Shown here piece after piece: positions 48,219 through 59,487 of a stretch of DNA of 64,000 nucleotides. The notes beneath the pieces were generated by a model. It was given only the letters and a program-made list of their open reading frames with translations. It was not told the DNA's origin and ran no database searches. The stretch covers positions 144,881 through 208,880 of the forward strand of contig CAMPET010000033.1 in the NCBI GenBank assembly GCA_946803715.1. Direction: 5' to 3'. The first letter of the stretch is position 1. Each line of letters begins with the position of its first letter. This stretch comes from Beroe ovata. Lineage: Eukaryota; Ctenophora; Nuda; Beroida; Beroidae. Position numbers and translations under genes: made by a program.

Positions 48219-48800
48219 ATGAAGCTGACATTTGCATTTGGGTGAGTATAATGAAGCGGTACCTATGTATCTAATTCATATAATATATTCTTTCCAAAGT
48301 CCAATGCTTGCTGATCCACTCTAAACACCTACAAATCCCTTCAATTCCAGACTGTTCCTGGTTTTGTGCATTGGTCTGATGACAAACGCTGAGGGCCATG
48401 GTAAGTAAGGAGCATGTTATCAAGCAACAAGCATTGATCCAGTAGATAGAAGATACTGCTAATCCTTTAAAGATTTCTCAAAGAGCAATGAAATTGAATA
48501 CTCCATAATTCACATTAAACTCATTCCTTTATTTTCAGCTGCTGGTAGAAGCAATTGGATGGGAAGAATTGAAAAGAGAATGGAAATGAGGTAAGAACAG
48601 TTTCAATCTCTCAACCCATCTTTCATTGAAAAAATCCCAGAAATTGCGTGCCCTTTTTATCTCGCCCTCCCCTCCAGATAGTGTGCATGAATACCAGTTT
48701 CTTCCTTACAAAACCCACTCTCAGGGATCAATCTGACAATCTAAGATCAAAAGATGAGATGAACTCAGCCGAAGATTCTACAAATCAAAAAGAGAGATAG
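48219..48800 (+). CDS. Small secreted peptide precursor, four exons, 66 residues
   Basis: Four tiny exons in agreeing phase: 48219-48241, 48351-48400, 48539-48590 and 48725-48800. They encode a 66-residue product. Residues 1-22 are a clear signal peptide (MKLTFAFGLFLVLCIGLMTN). The rest is hydrophilic and has no cysteine: AEGHAAGRSNWMGRIEKRME, then an acidic and basic tail ending QKER. The dibasic KR at about residue 37-38 and the single Arg sites could be convertase cleavage points, so a neuropeptide-like or antimicrobial precursor is plausible; a short structural secreted peptide is an alternative. It is far too small to be found by open-frame length. The gene lies head to head with ULK4, 567 bp apart, and a TATA-like TTTAAAAAGG lies at about 48010. 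Confidence 0.65.
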
Positions 48801-49047
48801 AACAAAGACCATGTTTTAGAAAAATGATCGCAGCAATCAAAGACTATAGAGATTATCAAAAAAATTGTTTCAGTTTTTCATTTGAAATCATATAGACAAA
48901 ATAATGCTTTTCTTTTCTCTATGAGTTTGCTATGGGTAATGGGTTTTTCAATTTTCTGGAAGTAACACCTTAACATCAGTCTTCTAGTTACAGTCCTAGA
49001 CAAATTTCTTTTCCTTGTATGGTTCATTCCCCTCAAAACTCAGTGAA

Positions 49048-49300
49048 ACTTGGGTGCTTTGTTAGGGATAACAGTGTCACCTGGTTGAAAAGAGAATGGA
49101 AATGAGGTAATGACAGGTTCAATTTCTCAACTCGTCCTCCATTAAGAAAAATCTTTGGAATTTTGTGACTTTTCATTTGGCCCCATCAGTGTGGCAGTGT
49201 ACACATACTGGTATGAAACCAGCGGTTTCATAATTCTTTCTTACAAACTCACAATACCAATTCTCAGTGATCAAATTGATAATTTGAGACTAAAAATCAG
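49048..49300 (+). pseudogene. Chimeric pseudo-copy: ULK4 exon 2 fragment joined to peptide-gene exons 3-4
   Basis: Bases 49048-49092 closely match 47195-47238, the start of ULK4 exon 2 with its acceptor. From TTGAAAAGAGAATGGAAATG onward the sequence instead follows exon 3, intron 3 and exon 4 of the peptide gene at 48539-48800, with substitutions and an early stop in the exon 4 copy (CAGATGA). It has no signal-peptide exons, so it is non-functional as a secreted peptide. Confidence 0.65.
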
Positions 49301-49506
49301 ATGAAAAATGCCAAGGATTTTTCAAAAATTGGTCTAAGCCGTGAACGACAAACGTTTCATAGTCATACATTGATAGCCTTTGTGCCGCGCGGAGACTAGA
49401 ATATCATCGATAGGCTATTGATTTAGCTTTATGCATCATGTTCATCGCTTCCTTCATCTGCATCGAAGGCTTTCGATTGTCAGTTTTTTATTTATTTTTT
49501 GTTGTT

Positions 49507-49897
49507 CCCGCGCTGCGTGACCCAAATACTCCGCGCGCGCTGCGCGTCTCCGTCCTTTCTACGACTTTTCAGTTCACTGAGTAGAACAGGGGCGCGCAAC
49601 GTGTGCACATTTTTTGTTCCCTCGCGCTGCGCGTGACCCAGTTAAACTTAGAACTCTGCAGCCGCACGCGCTTTTGCACTGCGCGGCTCCTTTTGATCAC
49701 ATTTAGTTCAGTTCTAGTTACCCGACTTAAATCAGGGGCCGGGCGCGCAACGTTTGTGCACACGTTGCGCGCCCCCTTTTCACTCAGTGATCATATCTGC
49801 GATCTGAAAAGTCGTGAAATGAAAAGGATATGAAGAGTCGTAAAAACCACGGATCAGCGCGCGCGGAGTATTTTGGTCACGCAGCGGCCAGCGCGGG
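49507..49897. mobile_element. GC-rich MITE-like element with long inverted ends
   Basis: The left end (CCCGCGCTGCGTGACCCAAA, then TACTCCGCGCGCGCTG) is mirrored by the right end (49855-49897; CAGCGCGCGCGGAGTATTTT, then GGTCACGCAGCG ... GCGCGGG). The centre has a further palindrome, GCGCGCAACGT...ACGTTGCGCGC, near 49743-49770. About 390 bp, no transposase, and GC-rich against AT-rich flanks: a non-autonomous DNA element by structure. A target-site duplication is not obvious. Confidence 0.7.
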
Positions 49898-51212
49898 AGC
49901 AGCACAATGAACGTGTTTGTTTGCCGGAATGCCGGATGTTATCTCAGATAACATCCGCGCCGCGCGGGAGAATCAGTGGATCGATCCTGATTCCTGGGCA
50001 AGATCGATCCTGATTCCTGGGCATACCGCCTGCGTTGGTCGTTGTTTGACCCAAATTGAAATAAGCTCCGCAATTGCTGCAAGCGTTGCACCGTTTCGTC
50101 ATTCCGTGTCCGTGAACATTTACTTTACGAGCTTTCAGTGCAGATCCCATTCCCAAAAGACGGAGTAAAATAAGTAAAACTCAAAGTAAAATGATTAAAA
50201 TAAAGGGGCGCATAACGACAACGTATCGTGTGCAGAGTCTGCAGACTGCAGACGGATTGACCGTGACACCAGCCGTGACCTTAGCCTCTAATGTCTAAGT
50301 TCTATCGCGATATTGATTATGAGTATTGGAAAAGGAATTTAGTAAGATTGAATGGTGATGGTCGTTTGAGACGTGATTCAAACAGCTCTATAACAATTGC
50401 ACATCTATCATACTTATAATCATAATGCTGAACAGTTCAGCATTATGACCAAGTTCAGCATTATGACTATTATGACTAATAAATCGAAATTAGAATTAGA
50501 TGTTCAGTGAACTGCGACCTGTTTTGTACGATCTCATCGACAACACCATAGTCATCATTGATACCGATATAGCATTAGCAATAACATTGAGAATGAAATA
50601 TATCGGCGTACTTGTACATTGTACAATTTGATATGATATTGATATTCTACGATGAGTATGTTAAACAGAAATTTTCAACGATTTCAAAATGAGAATTCCA
50701 CTTTCTAATTCCTTAGCATAAGTTTTTCTTTCGAACTGATTTTCAATCAGAAAGCGGCCCATAAATGCGTGTCACACTCGCAGTCGAGAAACCATACAGT
50801 GTATTATGAATGTGAAAGCGTCTTCTGTTCGTTAAAACTACATTGCATTTGCCTAGCTAATCAGATGATGAAGAAAGGTTTTAATGAAAATGTTGTAAAT
50901 CAGAACACATAACCCTCGCTGTACCGGTGTGATCGTCGGCTAGCCAATATTTAATCCTATTATTCCTCAAAAGGTAAAGACGGAACGATCTTGCTTGCTG
51001 GGTAAAACATTAGCCGCATCTCTCTCATATTTTTCAGGAGAGTGTTTACTGTGTGACTGAGCATGTGTGGGTGTGTATTGTGTGTGTGTGTGTGTGTGTG
51101 TGCCAGTGTACTGCGTGTCAGTGTACTGTCTGTAAGTGTGTTTGCAGCTGGTCTGAAAGCTGTTTTTGATATTTTCATATAGAATAACCGTTTATCGGAG
51201 CCCTGCATTTTT

Positions 51213-51318
51213 TGCTGTTAGTGCTACTAACCACTGTATCTACTAACCACTGTATCTACTAAAACCACTGTATCCCACTGTATCTAAAACCACTGTATCT
51301 AATAAGCACTGTATCTTG
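51213..51318. repeat. Tandem repeat, CCACTGTATCTA unit
   Basis: Six or so copies of (AA)CCACTGTATCTACTAA in a row with small indels. No coding meaning. Confidence 0.75.
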
Positions 51319-52179
51319 TCGAGGATCAAGTAACGGACGATCTGGCAACAAATGGCTATGCACAGATCCAACGTCTAATCCCGAAATTCTTAAACTTGCT
51401 CATTAAGAGGAGTCTTCTGCCATACTGTAAGCCGGTTTTTCCTGATATTCTGCAACTTTCATACCTCGAAATGTAGTTAGTGTCCCTCTCTTCTTCGAGT
51501 AAACCCATTCCTATCTTTCTGTGCAACCAACTGCAACGTAACAGCTGAAAAGTAGGTGTCAGAGGTTATTTCCATGAAATGATGCAACAGATATATTGCC
51601 ATATTCTATTGTTCCTAACTCATGACCAACCAGGAGGTTCTTTCCCGATTCCGAAACTTGCTTAAGTCATAAAACTGACTAAGTGAGTTTCGTAAAAGAC
51701 CCCCAGAGCTATCAAGGCTCACTCATTCTCCACGTAACCACCTGGCGTGATGAATATTTATCAAAGATTACCAAGGGAAGGAATGCCACTTCCAGTGTAC
51801 ACACACACTCGTATGGGTTCCCTCGTTATTTTTCAGAGAATCTGCTGTTTGTATTATGTATAGTTATTACCAGAGAGTGCCTACACGTTCCTGCTTTGCT
51901 TTCTCATTGGAAATGTCGTTGCTGGTCACTATAATAAGCGATCGGTGAAAACATATTGTCTCTCATCCTTCGATTTTAAGAGGGTTTAAAATACAATTAC
52001 TCACCCGCTTACTCACTCTTTCACACACTCACTCAATTACTCATAATCATTCACTTACCCACTGACTAAGACACTTATTCACTCTTTCTCACCATTCATC
52101 AATCAATCGCTCGATAAATCAGTAATGGAATCCTCACTTATTTACTCACCACTTCTATTCATTCATTCCTATACTCACT

Positions 52180-52474
52180 CACATACACACACTCACATAC
52201 ACACACTCACATACACACACTCACCCCAACACACACACTCACACTCACACNNNNNNNNNNNNNNNNNNNNNNNNNNNNNNNNNNNNNNNNNNNNNNNNNN
52301 NNNNNNNNNNNNNNNNNNNNNNNNNNNNNNNNNNNNNNNNNNNNNNNNNNNNNNNNNNNNNNNNNNNNNNNNNNNNNNNNNNNNNNNNNNNNNNNNNNNN
52401 NNNNNNNNNNNNNNNNNNNNNNNNNNNNNNNNNNNNNNNNNNNNNNNNNNNNNCACACACACACACACACACAA
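52180..52474. other. Assembly gap of 203 N inside a CA/CACTCA repeat
   Basis: Ns run from 52251 to 52453. CACTCACATACA and CA repeats abut both sides, so the missing sequence is probably more of the same. Confidence 0.95.
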
Positions 52475-54117
52475 ACTTGCTCTCTCTCTTCCTCCCTCTC
52501 CCTAACCATGACTTGATGGTTACGAAACTCGTGATGGAGTTATGTGTGAGGGAGAGAGCGCAAATGCGAGAGAGAGAGCGCGCTAGTTTGAACAAATCAG
52601 GCATAATGGTAAACCAGGTCACCATTACACAGCCAAATGGTGCGCTACACACTTCAATGAGGCATACCCCCCCCCCGCTACATGATAGTGGTTCCATTAG
52701 CAATTTCATTTTGTACTACATCATGGCTCCTTCAGAACATATTATAGATCATGGCGTTACATTTTGTGTATGATACCCAGCTCATCGTAAACTATACAAT
52801 ATGTTATTCCTCTTATAAACAGTTACACCTTTCTCTGCAAATGTCGTTGAATTATATTGCAATTTGCATGATCGTCTGATAAACCCCAGGATAAAAATTA
52901 CGCCGACACAATATCCTTCTAGTATTTAGTAGTTTGTACAGATTTATTCGACCTTCTCGGATGCTAGAAGAGCATTTATATGTCAGCTAAGAGTCACAGA
53001 AACTCGAACCCTGACCTTGAACTGCAATAGTCAAGTTCTCATTCATATCTCCCAAGTATGTTGAAGATAAACATCATGGCGTTGTTGAAGTTGATAGAAT
53101 TTGTCATATTGTCAGCAGTCAGAGATCTCGTACAGCAACTATACTATGTCGATTTGTGTAAAGCGTTAAAGAGTAGCATTTGCCTATACTTGAATCAGCT
53201 ATCCTATAGTCGTTGTATTGAGAGTTTCATCCACAATGCACAAATCGTTTTTCATCACAATGGCACAATTAATCCATCCTTTACTAGGTAACCGATCAGT
53301 ACGTTCGGGAAAAAATACTGTCGGGAATTTAAAACTGTTTCGCTAACTGAACTTTTTATAGGTTAAAACCAACCGGGTTTTTAATAACCTGCGAATGTAC
53401 GAGTATTGAGTATGTGTGTGTGCTGTGTTCTCTGTATTATAGTGTAAGTAGGACACACACACACACACACACATCGATGCATGATTGCTATTTATTAATC
53501 ACCTCTAGGGCTGTATACATGCTGTGTACACAAGTAGGTAGGTAGTATACATCGAAAGACATCAGGTACTTATTTATTAATCGATTAGATATGACCTGTC
53601 ATCTGTGCTTACCGAGTATTTTAGGGGCGATGAGTTTTCACCTCACTTTATCTTTTCTGATCCTTCTTCTCATGTTGCTTAGGCATTGCTTACAGATAGT
53701 TTCTCATCCCAGCTGCAATTAATTTCGGACACACAAGCTACATTTTGCTGATACCTATTACACAAGCTAAAGCTTTACTATAAGAATCATTCCGGTTACC
53801 GCATAATGATAAACTGTTGAGTTGAGCAATGTATGCATTCATTTCTCAGTAAGCAACATAAGCCTGAGTTTCTGGCCTTGTTGTTCAGAAAACTTGCATT
53901 GTAATAAAGTAATAAGGATTCGTTCTGGTACTGTAGCTTTAGATTAACTGAAGTGTGAACAGTAAGTATTCTCTGTGTGGACCGCTATTATAGTTCTCAG
54001 TATAATAGTTCTATTTGGTCTTCCGGATGCCGATATATATGATAATACCAAGACTACATTCCTTGGATGCTGACACCATTTACAATGTTTCACATATAAT
54101 TTTATCACATGTTATAG

Positions 54118-54212
54118 GAAACAAGCAATATCGTGAATGGGATGCCATGTGAAAGTCCATGGAAAAACAATTGTAGTAACGAAGAGTACATTGCGAATCT
54201 GATGTCTTACAA
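54118..54212 (+). other. Possible 5' non-coding exon of the Galpha gene
   Basis: The segment is bounded by a good acceptor (GTTATAG|GAAAC) and a strong donor (TACAAG|GTAAGAG). It stays open in one frame, but joining that frame to the acceptor near 54517 would stop at once. A 5' untranslated exon fits better than coding. Confidence 0.35.
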
Positions 54213-54533
54213 GGTAAGAGTTCCCCCTGCCCTCTTGTATCTTACCTTTCCTCTTCCCTTCTGCCTCCATGATACCCCACGTACAGTTGTGTGTGTGACA
54301 GTGTTAGCTTAGTCATGGTATCCAATACGAATTAGAAGCCAGGGCTGTTGCTTTAAATTGCAAGTGGTTTCCTAGTTCAAATATACTTCCCATCATTCCA
54401 TCACATGTTAATGTCATTTATCAAAGTCTCAGCATCGGGATTGCCTTGCTCGCAGTCAATTCACTATACATTGGATGGCAGGGGTAGATATTACTATATT
54501 ATTAGGTCTGTTGCAGGATTGAAAAGAAAAGGA

Positions 54534-57260
54534 ATGACAAGCGCTTTCGAGAAAATATGTTGTTGTTTGATGTCAGCCGAAGAGAGGGCTCAGAAGGAGA
54601 ACAGTGCTCAGATCGACAATGGGCTGAAGAAACAAAAAGTCGAGATGGATAAGGAGCTCAAGTTGTTGTTATTAGGTGAGTGGTTCCACCAGAAAACTCA
54701 GTTTTTGGTAGTAGAACTCCAGAAGAGTAAACTTTACTCCTCGTGACAGTGAAACCTACCTACATCTCATCTCGAGGTTGTAGTATTTCTCTCCACCGTC
54801 GGCCAGGAGGACTTAAACCCAAAAGTTACCCTTTCATGCCAGGTACAGGGGAAAGTGGTAAGAGCACGTTTATCAAGCAGATGAGGATTATCCATGGGAC
54901 GGGATTTAATTCGGATGATTTGTTGATGTTCAGGAAAATTATCAAGAAGAACATTCTCTCCTCCATAAAAACCATAATAAACGCCATGGACGTCCTTTTC
55001 CTTGACTATGAGAATGAGGTTAGCAGGCGGAATTGTAGTTCATTCACATGGAAATTGGACTCAAAAAGGGCACTTTCAACATAAACAAATCATGAAAAGG
55101 CTCCTAATCGTGACTATTTCCTCCTTTTCAGAAGAACGCAGCAGTCCACAGTAAATATATCAAGAGTATCGACTTGGAGGACCGTGAATCTGACATTGAA
55201 GACATATTCACGAATAAGGTTAGCTTTTGAACAATGAACCTCTTCAGGATGAAATTCATCATGGTAACAGTCACCAATGAACAATAATTATTTTAGTAAA
55301 CGAAGGGATAGTAATTCCGGAGGATAAATTCTTAATTCACAGGACACTGCATTGTGGGCACTTGGAGTCCGAACAGACCTTAGGCAGTATAAGTTAGCTG
55401 ATTTGCATTTTACCAGCGGTTCTTGAACATCTTTTCGGTTACTCAATTAAAGACGTTTTTCAATACGCACTACGCAGACACACGCACTTCACAGCTATTT
55501 TAATATTGTATTTTGTAACTGCCAGTTCAAAAACTAAGGAGACACGGAGCTGACAGTTTCTTGTCTACAGTTCTGTCAAATACCCATGCCTGCAGCTATG
55601 CTCATTGCACATTTCCTAGCATGGTTTTCATAGCAGCTCTAGCATTGCTACAGTGACTCATAGCAGCGACTGCAATTCTGTATTCCTGTATTCCCTGTAG
55701 CAGCGACTGTATTCCTGTATTCCCTGTAGCAGTGACTGATCTCCACTAATCACAGGTTGCAGAGGCGATATCTCTGTTATGGCAAGATGCAGGCATACAG
55801 AGTTGCTACGATCGGAGAAGAGAGTACCAGGTAAACTCCTATCGATATTACCAGCTTACCACCCTATTTAGACGTTAAACTCCTATTGATGTCGGCAGCT
55901 ATTCAGACTCCAGCAGAATGACGTGCTGCACCATATTCCACTATTCTCACATGTGTCTCACCCTCGATTGAGCAATGTCTTGACTTTTCACACTCCTCCT
56001 GACATACTCTTTCTCTCAGTTGACGGACTCAGCCAAATATTTCTTCGACTCCATCAACGAGATTATTCAGCCGAACTACAGTCCTTCAGAGCAGGACGTT
56101 CTCAGGTAAAAAGTGTGGGATTTGCCCCCAAATATTTGCCCTCTAGAATACAGTACATAATTCATCGAATTAGTAGGACTGATTGCTCAATTAATCAATC
56201 ATTTAGCTTACATATGAATATCACGATATGATGGATGATGATTGATGATGAGTAATGGCATCACATGCCGCATAATTCCTATCCGTAATCAGCATACCCA
56301 GAAGATTGCTTTTCGACGTTACAGCTAGACTCAAATGGACAACACTTAAGATTTATTCAAGCGCCAAACATAACTATGCACCGTAATGACCATGTTTTTA
56401 GTGTGTGAAAAGCGGTGCTCACCTAAAGGTGCCAATACGCCCACCGCTGAATACGACGGTTTTTGCGTCGATGTGTCAAATATCGAGCACTCAAAAAACA
56501 TATAGGTCCCTACTGCATAGGTAATTACAGGCGTGAATGTTCCAGTGCGTGAAATGAGGTTTTATAGGTGAATCGAACTTAATCGATGTTAATGTCACAA
56601 AAACATAACAACCCTGATTCGTTCGTGTTACACCTATCTATCACCGCTACAAGTAACACTTTACATGTCACACCGTTACACCGTTACACCGTCACACCGT
56701 TACACCCCCCGTTACACCGTTACAGATCTCGAGTACCGACTGAGGGCATATACGAGTATGTGTTCCGGTTGGAACGCGTTGATTTCCGCATAATCGACGT
56801 GGGGGGACAACGGAAGGAGCGAAGGAAGTGGATACACTGTTTCGAGCATGTGACCAGCATAATCTTCCTCAGTGCACTCAGCGAATACGACTTGGTGCTA
56901 CAAGAGAGTTCTAACCAGGTTGGTGGCGATAGAAGAAAAAAGAAATTTTTCAAAAGAATAATTTTTTCAAAGAAGATTCCAGGATGATTGATTGCTCGTA
57001 TGAAATCATCGTGGGTATCATGAGGGTTGGACGAATTGAGATATATTCATAATTTCTCATGATGATCTCCCGATGAGAACGATTTGGTCTCCAACTGAGA
57101 TATGACATAAGTAACGTGTAAGATGGCTCATTGGCTCCCTCGCTTTCAGAATCGAATGGAGGAGAGTTTACACCTGTTCAGAACGATCATTTGCTATCCG
57201 TGGTTCCAGAGAGCCAGTATCATCATCTTCCTCAACAAAACAGACGTCTTTGAAGAAAAG
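54534..57260 (+). CDS. G protein alpha subunit, Gq-like, seven exons, 3' end not found
   Basis: Exons 54534-54675, 54843-55018, 55132-55218, 55756-55830, 56020-56105, 56726-56918 and 57150-57260 join in phase to 290 residues. Features are the N-terminal palmitoylation-type CCC (9-11), the P-loop GTGESGKST (48-56), the helical domain ([20 protein letters not shown]), switch I RSRVPT (Arg 191, Thr 194), switch II DVGGQR (Gln 217), [16 protein letters not shown] and the guanine-binding NKTD (282-285). The exon pattern and the N-terminal cysteines match the Gq class, which couples receptors to phospholipase C beta at the plasma membrane. The expected last exon (about 70 residues with the TCAT loop and the receptor-binding helix) is not recognisable up to 64 kb, so the gene is truncated, has a distant last exon, or is misassembled. 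The sequence is divergent for Gq. Confidence 0.9.
55677..55740. repeat. Short direct duplication in Galpha intron 3
   Basis: GTATTCCTGTATTCCCTGTAGCAG(C/T)GACTG occurs twice in tandem, shortly before exon 4. Confidence 0.7.
56668..56725. repeat. CACCGTTA repeat abutting the Galpha exon 6 acceptor
   Basis: Six to seven copies of ACACCGTT(A) run directly into the TTACAG acceptor of exon 6 (switch region), replacing the usual polypyrimidine tract. Confidence 0.75.
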
Positions 57261-57617
57261 GTAAGATTTTTTGTAAAATTGAACCCAGCTCTGTTATACG
57301 GGAAAGAATTCATGCCCTTTTTGTTTATAGTCAAGTTGACTGACGTTGGGTCAAAATATGTCTCTCTAGGTATGAGATTGGTAGTTATTAGATACAGTTA
57401 TAAGTTGTCTATTACCTAAAAGACAGTAAGCAGTAAATATATTCGCCCATGGCATGTTAGTGATGTATGAACATTGTCGAATATGCGAATAATATGCTAA
57501 GATAGGAATTCAACTATGCAAAGTTTCTAATTTCTATTGGCAAAGCTGTGTCAGTTATCGGTAACACGGATGCGGCATCCTTATCATACTAGGTTTCTCC
57601 TCATTCCTACACACACA

Positions 57618-57654
<37 letters not shown>

Positions 57655-58750
57655 CACTCATGCTTTATAACACTCACAACACTCCATGATACTCACTTTC
57701 AGTACTCACAGAGACTCCCAGGGATGCTGGTTGACTAGCACTCAAAGAATACCACCCTTTTGACGGTTACCATTGAGTCTTGGTACCATTGAGTCTTGGT
57801 CCCACATTATATGATGACGCATTACACTTATCTAGACTCAATACCTCTATTAATTCACTTATTTTTGTCAATTTCCACCGTTTCCCGCCCAAAGTCTTGC
57901 TCAGCAGGGTATGTAGAATTTATGACATTATGCGGGTTTGTGCGCGAGCGATATGAATGTTATATTTCATTTTAACAATATAATTAACATAATATCATGA
58001 CGTGGTCAAAGTACTTAAAATTTGATTCGCTAATGATCAATGAGTCTCATTCCTGAGCCACATGCATAGTGGAATCTCTAGGATATCCCTATTATAGCCA
58101 TCCAAAGTACCATTCTCTTTTTGCAAAATTTAATTTTAGATATCCTTGATCTTTGCTCTTGATAAGAGTTTGCTCTGACACTACTATTGAATCATTTCTG
58201 TGCTCAAGTACACTGTACCAATGTGGCCACTTGCTAACATTTTGCGAATAAAGACACCGTTTTTAACATCTGTTTCTACTGTACAATCAGAAGGTCGTTT
58301 ACTGATGGAATCAGTCGACTTGATGCATATTACCTTTTGACGCCATCTTTTAAGTATAACAGGTATAGTATAAGTAGGTTAGGTATATGTTAAAACGTGA
58401 TTGTCTTAAATCTCGTCTTTTTTCTTGAAATTTTTTGTTTTCGGGCGAACATCAAAATGAATTCGAACTTCATTCTCATTTTCAATTGAAAATGAATCCA
58501 CCATTCGATGTCGAAGACAGCTCTATTCATTCACAGATTGATTCATTAAAAGGAACGGTGACTAATTAGTATAGTCACGACGTTTCAGCTCGATCAGCAC
58601 AGCCATTCATCAAAAAATTGCTATGTTTTGTGAAAGGCCGCCCTTCATAACACATATAAAACATTTTTAAGTGGGTTACACATAATAAAGCTTAAGCCGT
58701 TATGCCAGGTAAGTTTGAGTGGACTTATAAGGTATAATAGGTACAGCTTA

Positions 58751-58955
58751 CAGGGATACACATACTCTCTCCCTCACTCGCATACACACACACACACGCA
58801 TACACACACGCATACAAACACGCATACACACACGCACACACATACACTGTGTGTATGCGTGTGTGTATGCGTGTTTGTATGCGTGTGTGTATGCGTGTGT
58901 GTATGCGCGTTTGTGTGTGTGTATGCGAGTGAGGGAGAGAGTATGTGTATCCCTG
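58751..58955. repeat. About 205-bp near-perfect palindrome with CA/GT core
   Basis: CAGGGATACACATACTCTCT...CTCGCATACACACAC on the left is matched by the reverse complement GTGTGTGTATGCGAGTGAGG...GTATGTGTATCCCTG on the right, with the centre at about 58850. The arms keep matching through unique sequence outside the CA/GT core, so this is a true inverted duplication or an assembly fold-back, not just two microsatellites. Confidence 0.85.
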
Positions 58956-59368
58956 TAAATGTGTGTGTGTCGTGTGCTTTTGTGTGCTTTTGTGTGTGTG
59001 TCTACTGTATATGTGTGTCTTTGTCTGTATGTGTGTCACACCTAGAAAATAGCGTGTGTGCGTGTGTGTATGTGGTTTTGTGTTTTTGTTCGTGTGTGTT
59101 CGCGTGAGTGAGTGTTTAAGCGTGTCTGTGTTCGTGTGATTGTTTGTATAAGTGTGTGTGAGTGTGTGTGTGTCTGTGTGTGTGTGTCTGTGTGTTATCA
59201 AGCTGTCAGACCCAACCCTCATCTCACTAGAACACGTGTGTATCAGATGTGGAATAGGACTGCACTTGTATCGGTACTCTCATATCCGACTCATATTATA
59301 ATACTAAGGAGTAAGACAGAGAGAGAGAGAGAGAGAGAGGGAGGGTGTTAAAAACTTTTGGCACTTAC

Positions 59369-59487
59369 CCTGATGCAGAATCTCCTCCCTGACTTGCTGT
59401 TTCGTCCTCCAAATATAGACATTCTCTCGCGGGGACGAATAACCTTGCAACGGAGAAGCTTGTAGCAGCCGTTGCCATGGTTTCCTC
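59369..59487 (-). CDS. Possible internal exon of an unknown gene
   Basis: On the minus strand an acceptor (GTTTCAG|GAGG) and a strong donor (CATCAG|GTAAGTG) bound 119 bases of G+C-rich sequence in which all three frames stay open. The most protein-like reads WQRLLQASPLQGYSSPRENV then YIWRTKQQVREEILHQ. No partner exons or family were recognised. Confidence 0.35.

Larger units (their letters stand above)
49900..54110. other. Gene-poor interval with repeats and a gap
   Basis: No splice-consistent exon was found. It has a 20-bp direct duplication (GATCGATCCTGATTCCTGGG, near 49979-50020), a GT tract at about 51075, a CTGTATCTACTAACCA repeat at 51213-51318, degenerate ACTC/CATT repeats leading to a 203-N gap at 52251-52453, and a CA tract at 53454-53473. 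Open frames are short and compositionally poor. Confidence 0.45.

Noticed and set aside
52985-53035. GGTTCGAGTTT on the minus strand, resembling a tRNA B box
   Set aside because: No matching A box or cloverleaf could be folded around it.
57261-57419. Read-through after Galpha exon 7 ([17 protein letters not shown]), superficially like the DLNPD region of Galpha
   Set aside because: A clean GT donor follows EEK at 57260, and the resemblance is only three residues; TCAT and the alpha5 helix are absent.
58715-59351. Long His/Thr/Val/Cys-rich frames over CA/GT repeats
   Set aside because: These translate microsatellite and palindrome sequence only (TH and CV runs).
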